64,000 bases of DNA, taken from Actinomycetes bacterium. Its GTDB lineage: Bacteria; Actinomycetota; Acidimicrobiia; IMCC26256; PALSA-610. Shown here one piece after another: positions 26,605 to 35,322 of the stretch (its first letter is position 1; each line of letters begins with the position of its first letter). A program made the position numbers and the translations under genes. Location of the stretch: the NCBI GenBank assembly GCA_025360585.1, contig JANYBW010000059.1:1-64000 (forward strand), given 5' to 3'. Under the pieces are notes generated by a model. That model saw nothing but the letters and a program-made list of their open reading frames with translations, was not told the origin of the DNA and searched no databases.

Positions 26605-27753
26605 TTAGAGCGACAGGATGGAGACGCCCGCGGTTCCGGGGGCTCCGTAAAGTTGGGTGTAGCCCACCCGCGGGTTTCCAGGAACTTGGCGTTCGCCCGC
26701 GGTGCCGCGCAGTTGATGCACGATCTCGTGAATTTGGCGCAAGCCCGATGCGCCGATCGGCTCGCCGTTCGCAATAAGACCGCCATCGGTATTGATTGGC
26801 AACCGGCCACCGATTTCGGTTGTGCCTTCGGCAATAAGTTTTTCCTGCTCACCATCCGGGCAGAATCCGTTTTCGGCCATGTGGATGACCTCCGAGCCGG
26901 CGTCGGTGTCTTGCAGCTGAATTACGTCGACGTCTTCGGGCCCAATGCCCGCGAGTTCATACGCGGCGCGCGATGCATCCACAGTCGCTCCGACGGTCTC
27001 TTCGATCGGCAACCACGGACTGTGCACTTCGAACGCACCCAAACGACGAGTACGAACGGTTGACGCGCGCAAGTAGATCGGCGTGTCGGTGTAGAGGTGT
27101 GCTTTTTCCGCTTTGCATAACACGACGGCGGCCGCGCCTTCATCAGGACTGCAAAACATGTACTGCGTCAGCGGGTAATTCAGCATCGCGGAGTTGAGAA
27201 TTTCTTCTTCCGATAGTGCTTTGCGGCGAAACGCGTTCGGGTTGATCACGCCGTTGCGATAATTCTTAGCTGCTACTCGCGCCAAAGTTTCGTGCGAAAT
27301 CCCGTGATCCGTCATGTATTTGTTGATCTTCATCCCAAAGAATTTCGTGGTGATGAAGTGACCCATCTCGCCATACCACGATGGGCACGCGTAGTTGCGC
27401 GGATCAGCGCTGAACGCACCGGGAAGATGCTTGTCCATGCCTACTGCGAGGCCGAGATCGTGATCTCCTAGGCGAATGGTTTGTGCGGCCAATGCCAAAG
27501 CGCTCGCCGCCGTCGCACATCCGTTGTAGACATCGGTGAACTGAATTCCGGTGAGCCCCATCAATGCAACAACCGCGTCGGGATTGTCAACCTCGTAACT
27601 TCCACCAACGGCGAACTGAATGTCGCGCCACTCAACGCCAGCATCCGCGAGCGCTCGACGGATCGCGATGGCCCCCATATCGATGCCCGACAACCCTGCG
27701 AACCGACCAAACGGATGCAAACCAACGCCGATAATCGCAACTTCAGGATTCAT
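26605..27753 (-). CDS. Thiolase-superfamily lipid-transfer protein, Ltp2/SCP-x type (probable steroid side-chain aldolase)
   Basis: 382 residues from the ATG at 27753 (a TTG three codons earlier is possible). The reactive-site Cys79 (VYNGCATAASA) is conserved. The second thiolase Cys near the C-terminus is absent and replaced by LYGAPGTAGV, as in Ltp2-type proteins, which act as retro-aldolases on a 17-hydroxy steroid side-chain CoA when bound to a DUF35 partner. A DUF35 gene lies directly upstream. Function as aldolase rather than thiolase is inference from motif and context. Confidence 0.85.
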   Translation of the reverse strand: MNPEVAIIGVGLHPFGRFAGLSGIDMGAIAIRRALADAGVEWRDIQFAVGGSYEVDNPDAVVALMGLTGIQFTDVYNGCATAASALALAAQTIRLGDHDLGLAVGMDKHLPGAFSADPRNYACPSWYGEMGHFITTKFFGMKINKYMTDHGISHETLARVAAKNYRNGVINPNAFRRKALSEEEILNSAMLNYPLTQYMFCSPDEGAAAVVLCKAEKAHLYTDTPIYLRASTVRTRRLGAFEVHSPWLPIEETVGATVDASRAAYELAGIGPEDVDVIQLQDTDAGSEVIHMAENGFCPDGEQEKLIAEGTTEIGGRLPINTDGGLIANGEPIGASGLRQIHEIVHQLRGTAGERQVPGNPRVGYTQLYGAPGTAGVSILSL

Positions 27754-27825
27754 GTATCTCAACTTCTTTGGTGAATGAGTAGAGGCTCGCCCCCTGCGAG
27801 GCGCTGCGACTGAATGAAGGACAAT

Positions 27826-28245
27826 TCAACAAGCCGTAAAAGCGAAGGTGACGATGTCGTCGCCGTCGGTGTTCTTGCCGAGAGGAACGATGACGAGCTC
27901 CATCTCCATGCCGTTCTGTAGTTTCGCGGGATCGGTTTCCATGAGCCGTGCTTCGACTTTGACTTCGCCAGAAAGCTCCACATAGCCGACTGCGAACGGC
28001 TTGAAATCTTTGCCGCTCGCGCCCGCGTACGGCGGCGATGGCGGCGGAAAATTTTGGGTCGTCCATGCCCACAATCTGCCCCGGCGCGCCAACGGTTTGG
28101 ACACCATTTCCGTGAGCGCGCAGCGCGGGCAGGAGTCTTGGCTCGGGAATGTCACCATCGCGCAGGCCGAACATTCGCTGCCCAACAATCGTGGGTCGTC
28201 GCTCGGCCAGCTGAACAAGCCGGCCGCGAGTGGAACTTGAGCCAT
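27826..28245 (-). CDS. DUF35 (zinc ribbon plus OB-fold) acyl-CoA-binding partner protein
   Basis: 139 residues; the ATG at 28245 is preferred because GGAAG lies six bases upstream, too close to the ATG at 28251. Cys25, Cys28, Cys39 and Cys42 form the zinc ribbon; the OB-fold part follows (GRLWAWTTQ ... FAVGYVELSG). DUF35 proteins bind and activate Ltp2-type aldolases and related thiolases. Placement between the CoA ligase and thiolase genes supports that role. Confidence 0.88.
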   Translation of the reverse strand: MAQVPLAAGLFSWPSDDPRLLGSECSACAMVTFPSQDSCPRCALTEMVSKPLARRGRLWAWTTQNFPPPSPPYAGASGKDFKPFAVGYVELSGEVKVEARLMETDPAKLQNGMEMELVIVPLGKNTDGDDIVTFAFTAC

Positions 28246-28264
28246 CAGCATCTTCCTTCTTTTA

Positions 28265-29872
28265 TTACAGTTCTTCAGCTAGAAGTGACGCAGCTACGTC
28301 ACGTAACGCGAGTTTTTCCACTTTGCCGGTTGCGTTGATTGGGAGTTCGTCCAGGAATGCGACGCGCCGTGGTGCTTTGAAGTTTGCCATCTCGGCGCGC
28401 GCCCAGGTGATGAGTTCGGCCTCACCGAGGGCGGCATCGGCATGCAACACCACAAACGCCATCCCAACTTCGCCGAGCCGCGCGTCGGGGATTCCGATTA
28501 CGGCGACCTGCGCGATTGCCGTATGGCGCAACAACAGGTTTTCAATCTCTGCCGGGTAGGAATTGAATCCGCCGACGATAAACATGTCCTTGATCCGCCC
28601 CACGATGCGCAACGATCCGTCGGGATCAAACACGCCAAGATCGCCCGTGTGTAAAAAGCCATTGACGTCGATAGCGGCTGAAGTCGCGGCTGGATCATCG
28701 AAGTATGACCGCACCACCGTTTCGCCGCGCACCAGGATTTCTCCCGGCTCGCCGCATGCGGCATCCGCACCGGTTTGATCGACGATGCGAACTTCGAAAC
28801 CCACCCAGGGAACCCCAACCGTTTTGGCGATGTGTTCAGCGTCACCGTCGAGGCGACTTCCGGTGATGGTGCCAGCTTCGGTGAGACCGTATCCAGTCAG
28901 GATCCGCGGAAAGGGGAGTTCCTCACGGATCCTTCGGATGAGCTCAACGGGAATGTCGGCCGCGCCAGTAACCGCAAGACGCAGGCTCGAAAGGTCGTAG
29001 TTCGGGCGGTCGGCGGCGTCGAGTATCGATTGGTACAGCGTTGGAGCACCAGGAAGTGCGGTGATTCGTTCGCGCTCGATGAGCGCCATCACCTCGGACG
29101 GATCAAACACGGCGACGGGATAGATCGTGGCGCCACGCATCAGCGATGCCAAGCATCCGGCCTTGTAGCCGAAAATGTGAAAGAAGGGATTCACGATGAG
29201 ATAGCGATCGCCAGTGCGAAGATCGGCCCAGTCGCACCAATCGAGGTAGGCGCGCAATGTCTGGCCGTGGGTCATGACCACGCCCTTGGGGCTGCCAGTA
29301 GTGCCCGAGGTAAAGACAATGTCGCACGGAGCGTCCGGGGTGATAGCGGCCACGCGTTCGTCTATTACGGATTCGTTGACGACTGAGCCGCTGCGTACGA
29401 ACTCGTTGAGTGGGACCACGGGAATTGGGACCCGCGCCGCGGTTTCGCCCGAAATCAGCACGACTTGCGTTAACTCCGGTAGGTCAACGCCTGCATCGGC
29501 GAGCAGCAATGGATAGTCGGTGTCGAGAAATCCGCTCACGGTGAACAGCACTTTGGCGCCGCTGCGAGCGAGGATAAACGCAGCTTCGGCCCCCTTGAAG
29601 CGGGTATTGACCGGAACCAATACCGCGCCGACCATCGTGACACTGAGAGCCGAAACGATCCATTCGAACGAATTCGGAGCCCAAACCGCAACTCGATCTC
29701 CAGATTCGATTCCGCCCGCGATGAGCGCTTGAGCCGATTCGGTCACGCAATTCAGCAACTCGGTGTAGCTCACCCGGCGGCCACTGCAGACGATTGCCAG
29801 CGCGTCGTCGTAGCGCTGCGCGCCGTCGCGAACCATCGCTGGGATCGACGGCCACTCAACTTCGCTGCGCAC
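28265..29872 (-). CDS. Acyl-CoA synthetase (AMP-forming, ANL superfamily)
   Basis: 535 residues. AMP-binding P-loop TSGTTGSPKGVVMTHG, the A5 motif GYGLTEAGTITG, the hinge GRIKDMFIVGGFNSYPAEIE and the C-terminal catalytic Lys in INATGKVEK are all present. Start is a GTG after GAGGTGATCT. It activates a free acid to its CoA thioester and heads the leftward operon with DUF35, thiolase, ACADs and crotonase. The substrate is likely a hydrophobic carboxylate judged by its neighbours. Confidence 0.92.
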   Translation of the reverse strand: MRSEVEWPSIPAMVRDGAQRYDDALAIVCSGRRVSYTELLNCVTESAQALIAGGIESGDRVAVWAPNSFEWIVSALSVTMVGAVLVPVNTRFKGAEAAFILARSGAKVLFTVSGFLDTDYPLLLADAGVDLPELTQVVLISGETAARVPIPVVPLNEFVRSGSVVNESVIDERVAAITPDAPCDIVFTSGTTGSPKGVVMTHGQTLRAYLDWCDWADLRTGDRYLIVNPFFHIFGYKAGCLASLMRGATIYPVAVFDPSEVMALIERERITALPGAPTLYQSILDAADRPNYDLSSLRLAVTGAADIPVELIRRIREELPFPRILTGYGLTEAGTITGSRLDGDAEHIAKTVGVPWVGFEVRIVDQTGADAACGEPGEILVRGETVVRSYFDDPAATSAAIDVNGFLHTGDLGVFDPDGSLRIVGRIKDMFIVGGFNSYPAEIENLLLRHTAIAQVAVIGIPDARLGEVGMAFVVLHADAALGEAELITWARAEMANFKAPRRVAFLDELPINATGKVEKLALRDVAASLLAEEL

Positions 29873-29905
29873 AGATCACCTCAACTCCACAACAGAGAAT
29901 GTCGC

Positions 29906-29920
29906 TACCATAATTTGAGA
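29906..29920. promoter_or_regulatory. TGAGA-type promoter box
   Basis: TACCA-taatt-TGAGA, 34 bp upstream of the acyl-CoA synthetase start and so placed to overlap its promoter. Right half and A/T-rich centre match the four other boxes; the left half is degenerate. Confidence 0.4.
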
Positions 29921-30052
29921 GGGGCAGTATCGCAAACGTGATCTTGGCTCCGAAAATCGGCTGCACTCCCAGCAGGGTTGTATATCGCCCAGAGTCACCA
30001 TATTTCGGGACCGCGATGGTCCCCACCACCCGGATCTAGGTACCCATTTATG

Positions 30053-30064
30053 TGTGTATACACA
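30053..30064. promoter_or_regulatory. Perfect 12-bp palindrome TGTGTATACACA
   Basis: The palindrome lies 172 bp before the importer ATG. It also contains TATAC preceded by TG, so it could be an extended -10 element, an operator for a dimeric repressor, or both. Confidence 0.35.
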
Positions 30065-30236
30065 GGATTTACCTACTGTGAGTGTTCCATTCCCGCTCGT
30101 GTGGAATGGGATTCGGTACTTGATGCAAACCGTGTTCTCGCGATACGGTAATCCACTTCCACCTGTTGGTCATTTGGAACACCAGCGGCACCATCCGGCA
30201 CTCGAACCAGCCAACTTATGTTGAGGCACGCCCAGT

Positions 30237-32441
30237 ATGTCCGAGCCCCCATTCGAAGGATCTGCAAGCTCGCTCACCCAAGCGGTGCTTGACGGCGAAG
30301 CTGAACGTCTCGCCGACCAGGCCGAGTCAGCTGAAGCGCGGGTCCTCAACGATGAGGAATTGCCAGGCGTAGGCGGCGCGGCTATGTCGTTGCGCGACGG
30401 TGTGAAAGTCGGCGGTGCGAAATTGCTCGCGGTGCTTGCTGCGCTCAACGTCGTTGATCAGCTCGATACCAGGGTCGCGCCGGTGCTTGCCCCGGACATC
30501 AAGCGGTCACTCCACATGAGCACTGGGGCCATCGCCATCTCCAGCGTCGGCGGGACGTTGTTCCTGGTCGTCGGCGGATTATTCTTCGGAAGAATTGCCG
30601 ATCGCAACCGTCGTACGACGATTATCGGGGTCGCCACGGCCGCCTGGGGATTGCTCACCTTGCTCACGGGAATCGCAGCAAACTCGCTGTCGTACTTCAT
30701 CGCTCGAGCCCTTTCGGGCTTTGGCCGTGCCAACACTCAGGTTGTGCAACAGCCGGTGTTGGCGGATGCGTATCCAATCCAGGCCCGCGCCCGCATTTAT
30801 GCGCTTCACGGATTGGCCGGTGGCTTCGGCGGTTCGATCGCACCGGTTGCGGTCGGTGCGATCGTTTCGGTCGTCGGCGGACCATCTGCGTGGCGCTGGG
30901 GCTTCGCCGCGATTGCTTTACCGACGGTGATTATCGGCATGATTGCGCTGTTCATGCCCGATCCGCCGCGTGGTCAGTTTGAACAGCTCGAGACCATCGG
31001 ACAAGTGCTCTCCACCGCGGACGCGCCGCCAATCTCGCTTTCGGCTTCGTACCAACGAATCATGAAGATCCGCACGTATAAGTCAACGTTGGTGGCCTTT
31101 ACGGCGCTCGGTGCAGGGTGGGTCACTACACCGATTTTTGTCAATGTGTATCTCGATGAACACTTCCATCTGAATACGTTTCGTCGCTCGCTGGTGCTGA
31201 TGGTTCCCGGTTTTTTGGCGTTCGTCGTGGTGCCCCTCGCCGCGAAACGCTTCGACAACCTTTTTCGTGCGAGCCCTACGAAAGCCCTGGTGTTCATTGG
31301 GGCATTGTTCATACCTGCGGGCATCTTCTCCGCGGTCCAGATGGCTATGCCATCGGTGTTGTTGTTCACCATCGCATCAGGAATTGTCGGCGTGTTGCTT
31401 GCCGCACAACTCGCGATGCTCGGGCCGTTGTTCGCAGCCGCGAACCCCTATTACCTACGCTCGCAGGGCATCGCGATCGGTATGGGCATGATTTTGGGCA
31501 TCGGAGGTTTCGGTGGCTCGCTGATCGGAGCGTTACTGAACGAAGGCACGAGCCTCAAGTTCACCATTCTTGCGTTGTCAGTCCCAACAAACATCGTTGG
31601 TGGATTCCTGCTCATGAACGGCGCGCGTTTCATTCGCAACGACATGTCGCTAGTCGTTGAAGAAATCCGTGAGCTCGAAGCCGAGCAACAGCGCCTTGCC
31701 GCGAACCCCGAAGATATTCACGTTTTGCAACTGCGCAATATTGATTTCTCGTACGGCCAAGTGCAGGTGCTGTTCGACGTCAACCTTGATATCCGCAAAG
31801 GTGAAACGCTCGCGCTGCTCGGCACCAACGGCGCGGGGAAATCAACTGTGTTGCGTGTCATCAGCGGGCTTGGCGTGCCGTCGCGTGGGGTGGTTCGGCT
31901 CAACGGTCACAACATCACGCTGTGTTCGCCAGAGACTCGCGTGAAGTGGGGTATCCATCAGCTCGCGGGTGGTAAGGCCACGTTCCCGCCGATGTCCGTG
32001 CGCGAGAACCTTGAAATGGCTGGGTTTTTGTACCGCAAGGATGCAAACATTCATCGCGATCGATTCGATCGTGCCGTCACGATTTTTCCCGAACTCGGGG
32101 AACGCCTCGACGACGCTGCGGGTTCGTTGTCGGGAGGTCAGCAGCAAATGCTCGGGCTCGCGATGGCGTTAATGCACGACCCGGAGATTTTGCTCATCGA
32201 CGAACTTTCCTTGGGTTTGGCGCCCGTGATGGTCGAAGGTTTATTGGAGATCGTGGATCGCCTGAAACGCGAAGGCCAAACGATGATCATCGTGGAGCAA
32301 TCGTTGAACATCGCACTGGCGCTGGCCGAGCGAGCGATTTTCATGGAAAAGGGTCAAATCCGTTTCGAGGGGCCGTCCCAACAGTTACTCAAACGCGATG
32401 ATCTTGTGCGCGCCGTGTTCCTTGGAGATACGAACTCGTGA
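30237..32441 (+). CDS. MFS-like membrane domain fused to a LivF-type ABC ATPase
   Basis: 734 residues. Residues ~1-60 are a charged N-terminal region. Residues ~62-480 form an MFS-like domain of about 10-12 membrane segments, with motif A (GRIADRNRR) at 118-126. Residues ~494-734 are a complete LivF-like ATPase: Walker A GTNGAGKST 529-537, signature LSGGQ 631-635, Walker B ILLIDE 651-656, and switch His replaced by EQ in IIVEQ. The next genes encode LivH-LivM-LivG and a receptor, so this chain supplies the second ATPase. What the MFS part does is unknown; it may add a transport path or anchor the ATPase. Confidence 0.88.
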   Translation: MSEPPFEGSASSLTQAVLDGEAERLADQAESAEARVLNDEELPGVGGAAMSLRDGVKVGGAKLLAVLAALNVVDQLDTRVAPVLAPDIKRSLHMSTGAIAISSVGGTLFLVVGGLFFGRIADRNRRTTIIGVATAAWGLLTLLTGIAANSLSYFIARALSGFGRANTQVVQQPVLADAYPIQARARIYALHGLAGGFGGSIAPVAVGAIVSVVGGPSAWRWGFAAIALPTVIIGMIALFMPDPPRGQFEQLETIGQVLSTADAPPISLSASYQRIMKIRTYKSTLVAFTALGAGWVTTPIFVNVYLDEHFHLNTFRRSLVLMVPGFLAFVVVPLAAKRFDNLFRASPTKALVFIGALFIPAGIFSAVQMAMPSVLLFTIASGIVGVLLAAQLAMLGPLFAAANPYYLRSQGIAIGMGMILGIGGFGGSLIGALLNEGTSLKFTILALSVPTNIVGGFLLMNGARFIRNDMSLVVEEIRELEAEQQRLAANPEDIHVLQLRNIDFSYGQVQVLFDVNLDIRKGETLALLGTNGAGKSTVLRVISGLGVPSRGVVRLNGHNITLCSPETRVKWGIHQLAGGKATFPPMSVRENLEMAGFLYRKDANIHRDRFDRAVTIFPELGERLDDAAGSLSGGQQQMLGLAMALMHDPEILLIDELSLGLAPVMVEGLLEIVDRLKREGQTMIIVEQSLNIALALAERAIFMEKGQIRFEGPSQQLLKRDDLVRAVFLGDTNS

Positions 32442-35287
32442 ATCTTGCAACGTTGACGATCACGAAACAGGTCGTCTTTAGCGGCCTCATCAGCGGACTG
32501 TTGTATGGCCTGCTTGCGCTCGGAATTATCTTGGTCTATCGATCGAGTCGTGTCATCAACTTCTCAGTCGGAGCAGTCGGTGCGCTATCGGCATCGCTGT
32601 TGTTGCTGTTGGTTTTGAAATTCCATTGGAACTTTTGGCCGGCTGCGATCATCGCAGTGCTGGCAGGGGGTGGCTTCGCCGCCATCGTCGAAACCACAGT
32701 GATCACAAGGCTCTTTCGTGCTCCACGGGTGATTCTGCTTGTAGCCACAATTGGCGTCTCTGAGATTGCGCAAGCCGCGCAGTTTGCGCTGCCCCGAAGC
32801 GATTCCGAAGGTATCGCTAAGTTCCCGACTGCGTTTCACGGGCTGTGGGCTGTCGGCAATGTTCGGGTGAAAGCGGCGGATATCTCAGCGCTAGTAGCCG
32901 TCCCGTGCTTGATGTTTGCGCTGCATTGGTTCTTGTCGCGGACGCTCACCGGAAAGGCAGTACGCGCGGCGGCTGCGAACCCAGATCGAGCGCGGCTATC
33001 CGCGATCAACCCGAAGTTGTTATCGACATTGGTCTGGACCCTCGCCGGGCTCCTCTCGGCAATTTCGTTTATTTTGGTAGCAGGAGTCGATGAAAACACG
33101 AGCGGACTTAGCTCCCTCGGGCCAAACACACTTAGCCGCGTTCTGGCCGCGGCGCTCATCGCTCGCATGGCGTCGTTTCCGAGAGCACTGATCGGTGGTA
33201 TCGCAATTGGCGTTGTCGAATCAGTCGCGGGTTATAACGCAACATCGAAACAAACTGGCGTACGCGACGCGCTGCTCTTTGTCGCCGTGCTGGTCGCGAC
33301 GATTGCGCTCGCACGGCGCGCGGATCGCGATGAAGACGCATCGTTTTCATTCGCGCCCCGCGCTCGCCCGATCCCTGATCGGCTGCGAGGGATCTGGTGG
33401 ATCGAACGTCTCCCGCGGATTGTCGGTGGCCTTGCCCTCATAGTCGCGATCATCGTCCCTCAGATTTTCAACACGCCGTCGCGCCAGATCTTGTACGCCC
33501 GCATGTTTATTTTGGCGCTGGTTGCACTATCGCTTGTGCTGCTCACGGGATGGTCGGGCCAGGTTTCTTTAGCGCAAGCCGCCTTCGCCGGGATTGGCGC
33601 CTTTAGCTACGCGGCACTCACCAACGGGAACCGCCTCGGTATTGGCTACGGCACGCACCGTTTTGTTATCGACTTCCCCAGGCTGCCGGCTGGAATCGCG
33701 TTCGCGGCGATCATGGTCGTGTGCGCAGCGATCGCCGCTTTGGTTGGGGCCGGTGCGCTGCGGATCCGAGGCCTGCTGCTTGCTGCGGTCACGTTCACGT
33801 TCGCGCTCGCAGTCCAGCAGTACGGATTGCGTCGACCATTTTTCGCTGGGCCTATCCCGGGCGCCGGCGTATCAGTGAATCGTCCGATGTTCGCGTCCGT
33901 CAATTTCAATAGTCAACGGGCGTACTACTACCTGACGCTGGCGATACTTGCGTTGACAATGATGTTCGTTGCTCGATTGCGGCGCCATGGCTTTGGTCGA
34001 GGCGCAATCGCAGTGCGTGATAATGCCGATTCGGCCGCGGCCTACACCGTCTCGCCGACAATGACGAAGCTTCGGGTGTTTGCGATCTCTGGCAGTATCG
34101 CAGGTAGCGGCGGCGCGCTCCTTGGCATGTTGTTCGGCAACCTCACTGGTGATCAAATTGCCGCTGTCGACGCGTCAATACAGTCGGTGGCCATTGCGGT
34201 GATTGGTGGCGTCGGATCGGTAGCTGGGCCGATTCTCGGATCGCTTTGGGTGATCGGACTCCCTGCGTTTTGGCCTAAGAGCACGATCGTGCCGTTACTT
34301 TCGGGTGGATTCGGCTTGATCGTTTTGTTGATGTACCTGCCCGGCGGGCTGGTGCAGCTCGGATATGCAGCTCGCGACACGTTGTTCCGGTGGGCCGAGC
34401 GTCGGCTCTCCGAAACCGAAACCGAGACTGCGACGAAGCCGCGCGCGGTTCCGCGGTCGCCGCAGGTTCGCAAAGCACCGGCATCGGCAGCGGCGGGCAA
34501 TGTGCTGACGACAACATCAGTTTCGGTCAACTTCGGTGGTCGGATTGCTGTGAACGACGTCTCGATCTCGTTGGCCGCAAATGAAGTGGTTGGTCTCATT
34601 GGAACCAATGGCGCTGGTAAATCAACCTTGATGAACGCAATCGGTGGATACGTGGCGTGCCAAGGGCGAATCGAGTTGTTGGGCACGGACATTTCGCAAC
34701 GCAAAGCCGAGCGTCGAGCTCGCATTGGACTCGGGCGCACGTTTCAGAACGCGACACTGTTTGGCGATCTCACCGTGCGCGAGACGTTACAGATTGCACT
34801 GGAAGCCCGGCATCGCAGCAGTTTTGTGAGCACAGCGTTGTTCTTGCCGCGGAGCTTTCGGGTGAACAAGGCTCAGCGCAACGATGCCGATGAGATCATT
34901 GCGTTTCTCGGTCTCGGTCGTTACGCCGATCGGTTCTGCGGTGAGCTCTCAACCGGCACCCGTCGCATTGTTGAACTCGGTGCACTGCTTGCGTTGGATG
35001 CACAAGTCTTGTGCCTCGATGAACCCACCGCCGGCGTCGCGCAGCGCGAAACTGAGGCGTTTGGGCCACTCTTGCTGCGCATCCGTGATGAGCTCCAAGC
35101 ATCGCTCATTGTCATTGAGCACGACATGCCGCTCATCATGTCAATTTCCGATCGTGTGTACTGCATGGAAGCGGGCCAGGTCATCGCGCACGGAAGCCCC
35201 AACGAAGTCCGCAACAACCCCGCCGTGATCGCGTCGTATCTCGGCACCGACCAACGCGCCATCGCACGAAGTGGCGCAACGAGCTAG
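32438..35287 (+). CDS. LivH-LivM-LivG triple fusion: two permease domains plus ATPase of a HAAT-type ABC importer
   Basis: 949 residues starting with GTG in a GTGA overlap. Residues ~1-300 match LivH (GLISGLLYGLLALGIILVY), ~305-655 match LivM (GWSGQVSLAQAAFAGIGAF near 370), and ~690-949 form a LivG ATPase: Walker A GTNGAGKST 722-730, Walker B VLCLDE 857-862, switch His in IVIEHDMPL. The signature is LSTGT (837-841), not LSGGQ. One chain holds both permeases and one ATPase; the other ATPase comes from the upstream gene. Members of this family import branched-chain amino acids, amides, or aromatic and hydrophobic acids. Confidence 0.92.
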   Translation: MNLATLTITKQVVFSGLISGLLYGLLALGIILVYRSSRVINFSVGAVGALSASLLLLLVLKFHWNFWPAAIIAVLAGGGFAAIVETTVITRLFRAPRVILLVATIGVSEIAQAAQFALPRSDSEGIAKFPTAFHGLWAVGNVRVKAADISALVAVPCLMFALHWFLSRTLTGKAVRAAAANPDRARLSAINPKLLSTLVWTLAGLLSAISFILVAGVDENTSGLSSLGPNTLSRVLAAALIARMASFPRALIGGIAIGVVESVAGYNATSKQTGVRDALLFVAVLVATIALARRADRDEDASFSFAPRARPIPDRLRGIWWIERLPRIVGGLALIVAIIVPQIFNTPSRQILYARMFILALVALSLVLLTGWSGQVSLAQAAFAGIGAFSYAALTNGNRLGIGYGTHRFVIDFPRLPAGIAFAAIMVVCAAIAALVGAGALRIRGLLLAAVTFTFALAVQQYGLRRPFFAGPIPGAGVSVNRPMFASVNFNSQRAYYYLTLAILALTMMFVARLRRHGFGRGAIAVRDNADSAAAYTVSPTMTKLRVFAISGSIAGSGGALLGMLFGNLTGDQIAAVDASIQSVAIAVIGGVGSVAGPILGSLWVIGLPAFWPKSTIVPLLSGGFGLIVLLMYLPGGLVQLGYAARDTLFRWAERRLSETETETATKPRAVPRSPQVRKAPASAAAGNVLTTTSVSVNFGGRIAVNDVSISLAANEVVGLIGTNGAGKSTLMNAIGGYVACQGRIELLGTDISQRKAERRARIGLGRTFQNATLFGDLTVRETLQIALEARHRSSFVSTALFLPRSFRVNKAQRNDADEIIAFLGLGRYADRFCGELSTGTRRIVELGALLALDAQVLCLDEPTAGVAQRETEAFGPLLLRIRDELQASLIVIEHDMPLIMSISDRVYCMEAGQVIAHGSPNEVRNNPAVIASYLGTDQRAIARSGATS

Positions 35288-35322
35288 AACGTTCACAACC
35301 GTCCCATCCAGGAGGATCCATC

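Larger units (their letters stand above)
29873..30236. promoter_or_regulatory. Divergent regulatory region between ligase operon and importer operon
   Basis: A 364-bp gap with no believable gene. It holds a TGAGA box (29906-29920), the perfect palindrome TGTGTATACACA (30053-30064) and a stem-loop (CCATTCC 30087-30093 with GGAATGG 30103-30109). Both large operons must start from here. The long leader before the importer gene suggests regulation there. Confidence 0.5.

Noticed and set aside
26247-26777. A 176-codon plus-strand frame across the 51-bp repeats, and a minus-strand frame running from the ACAD gene through the array
   Set aside because: Both are open only because the repeat period is a multiple of three. 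The peptides are low complexity, the plus frame runs antisense into the thiolase gene, and a good GTG start for the ACAD lies after the array.
20104-30236. KstR/KstR2 steroid-regulator operators
   Set aside because: I looked for the TnnAACnnGTTnnA pattern in the promoters; the closest, at 26228, has a three-base spacer and does not fit.
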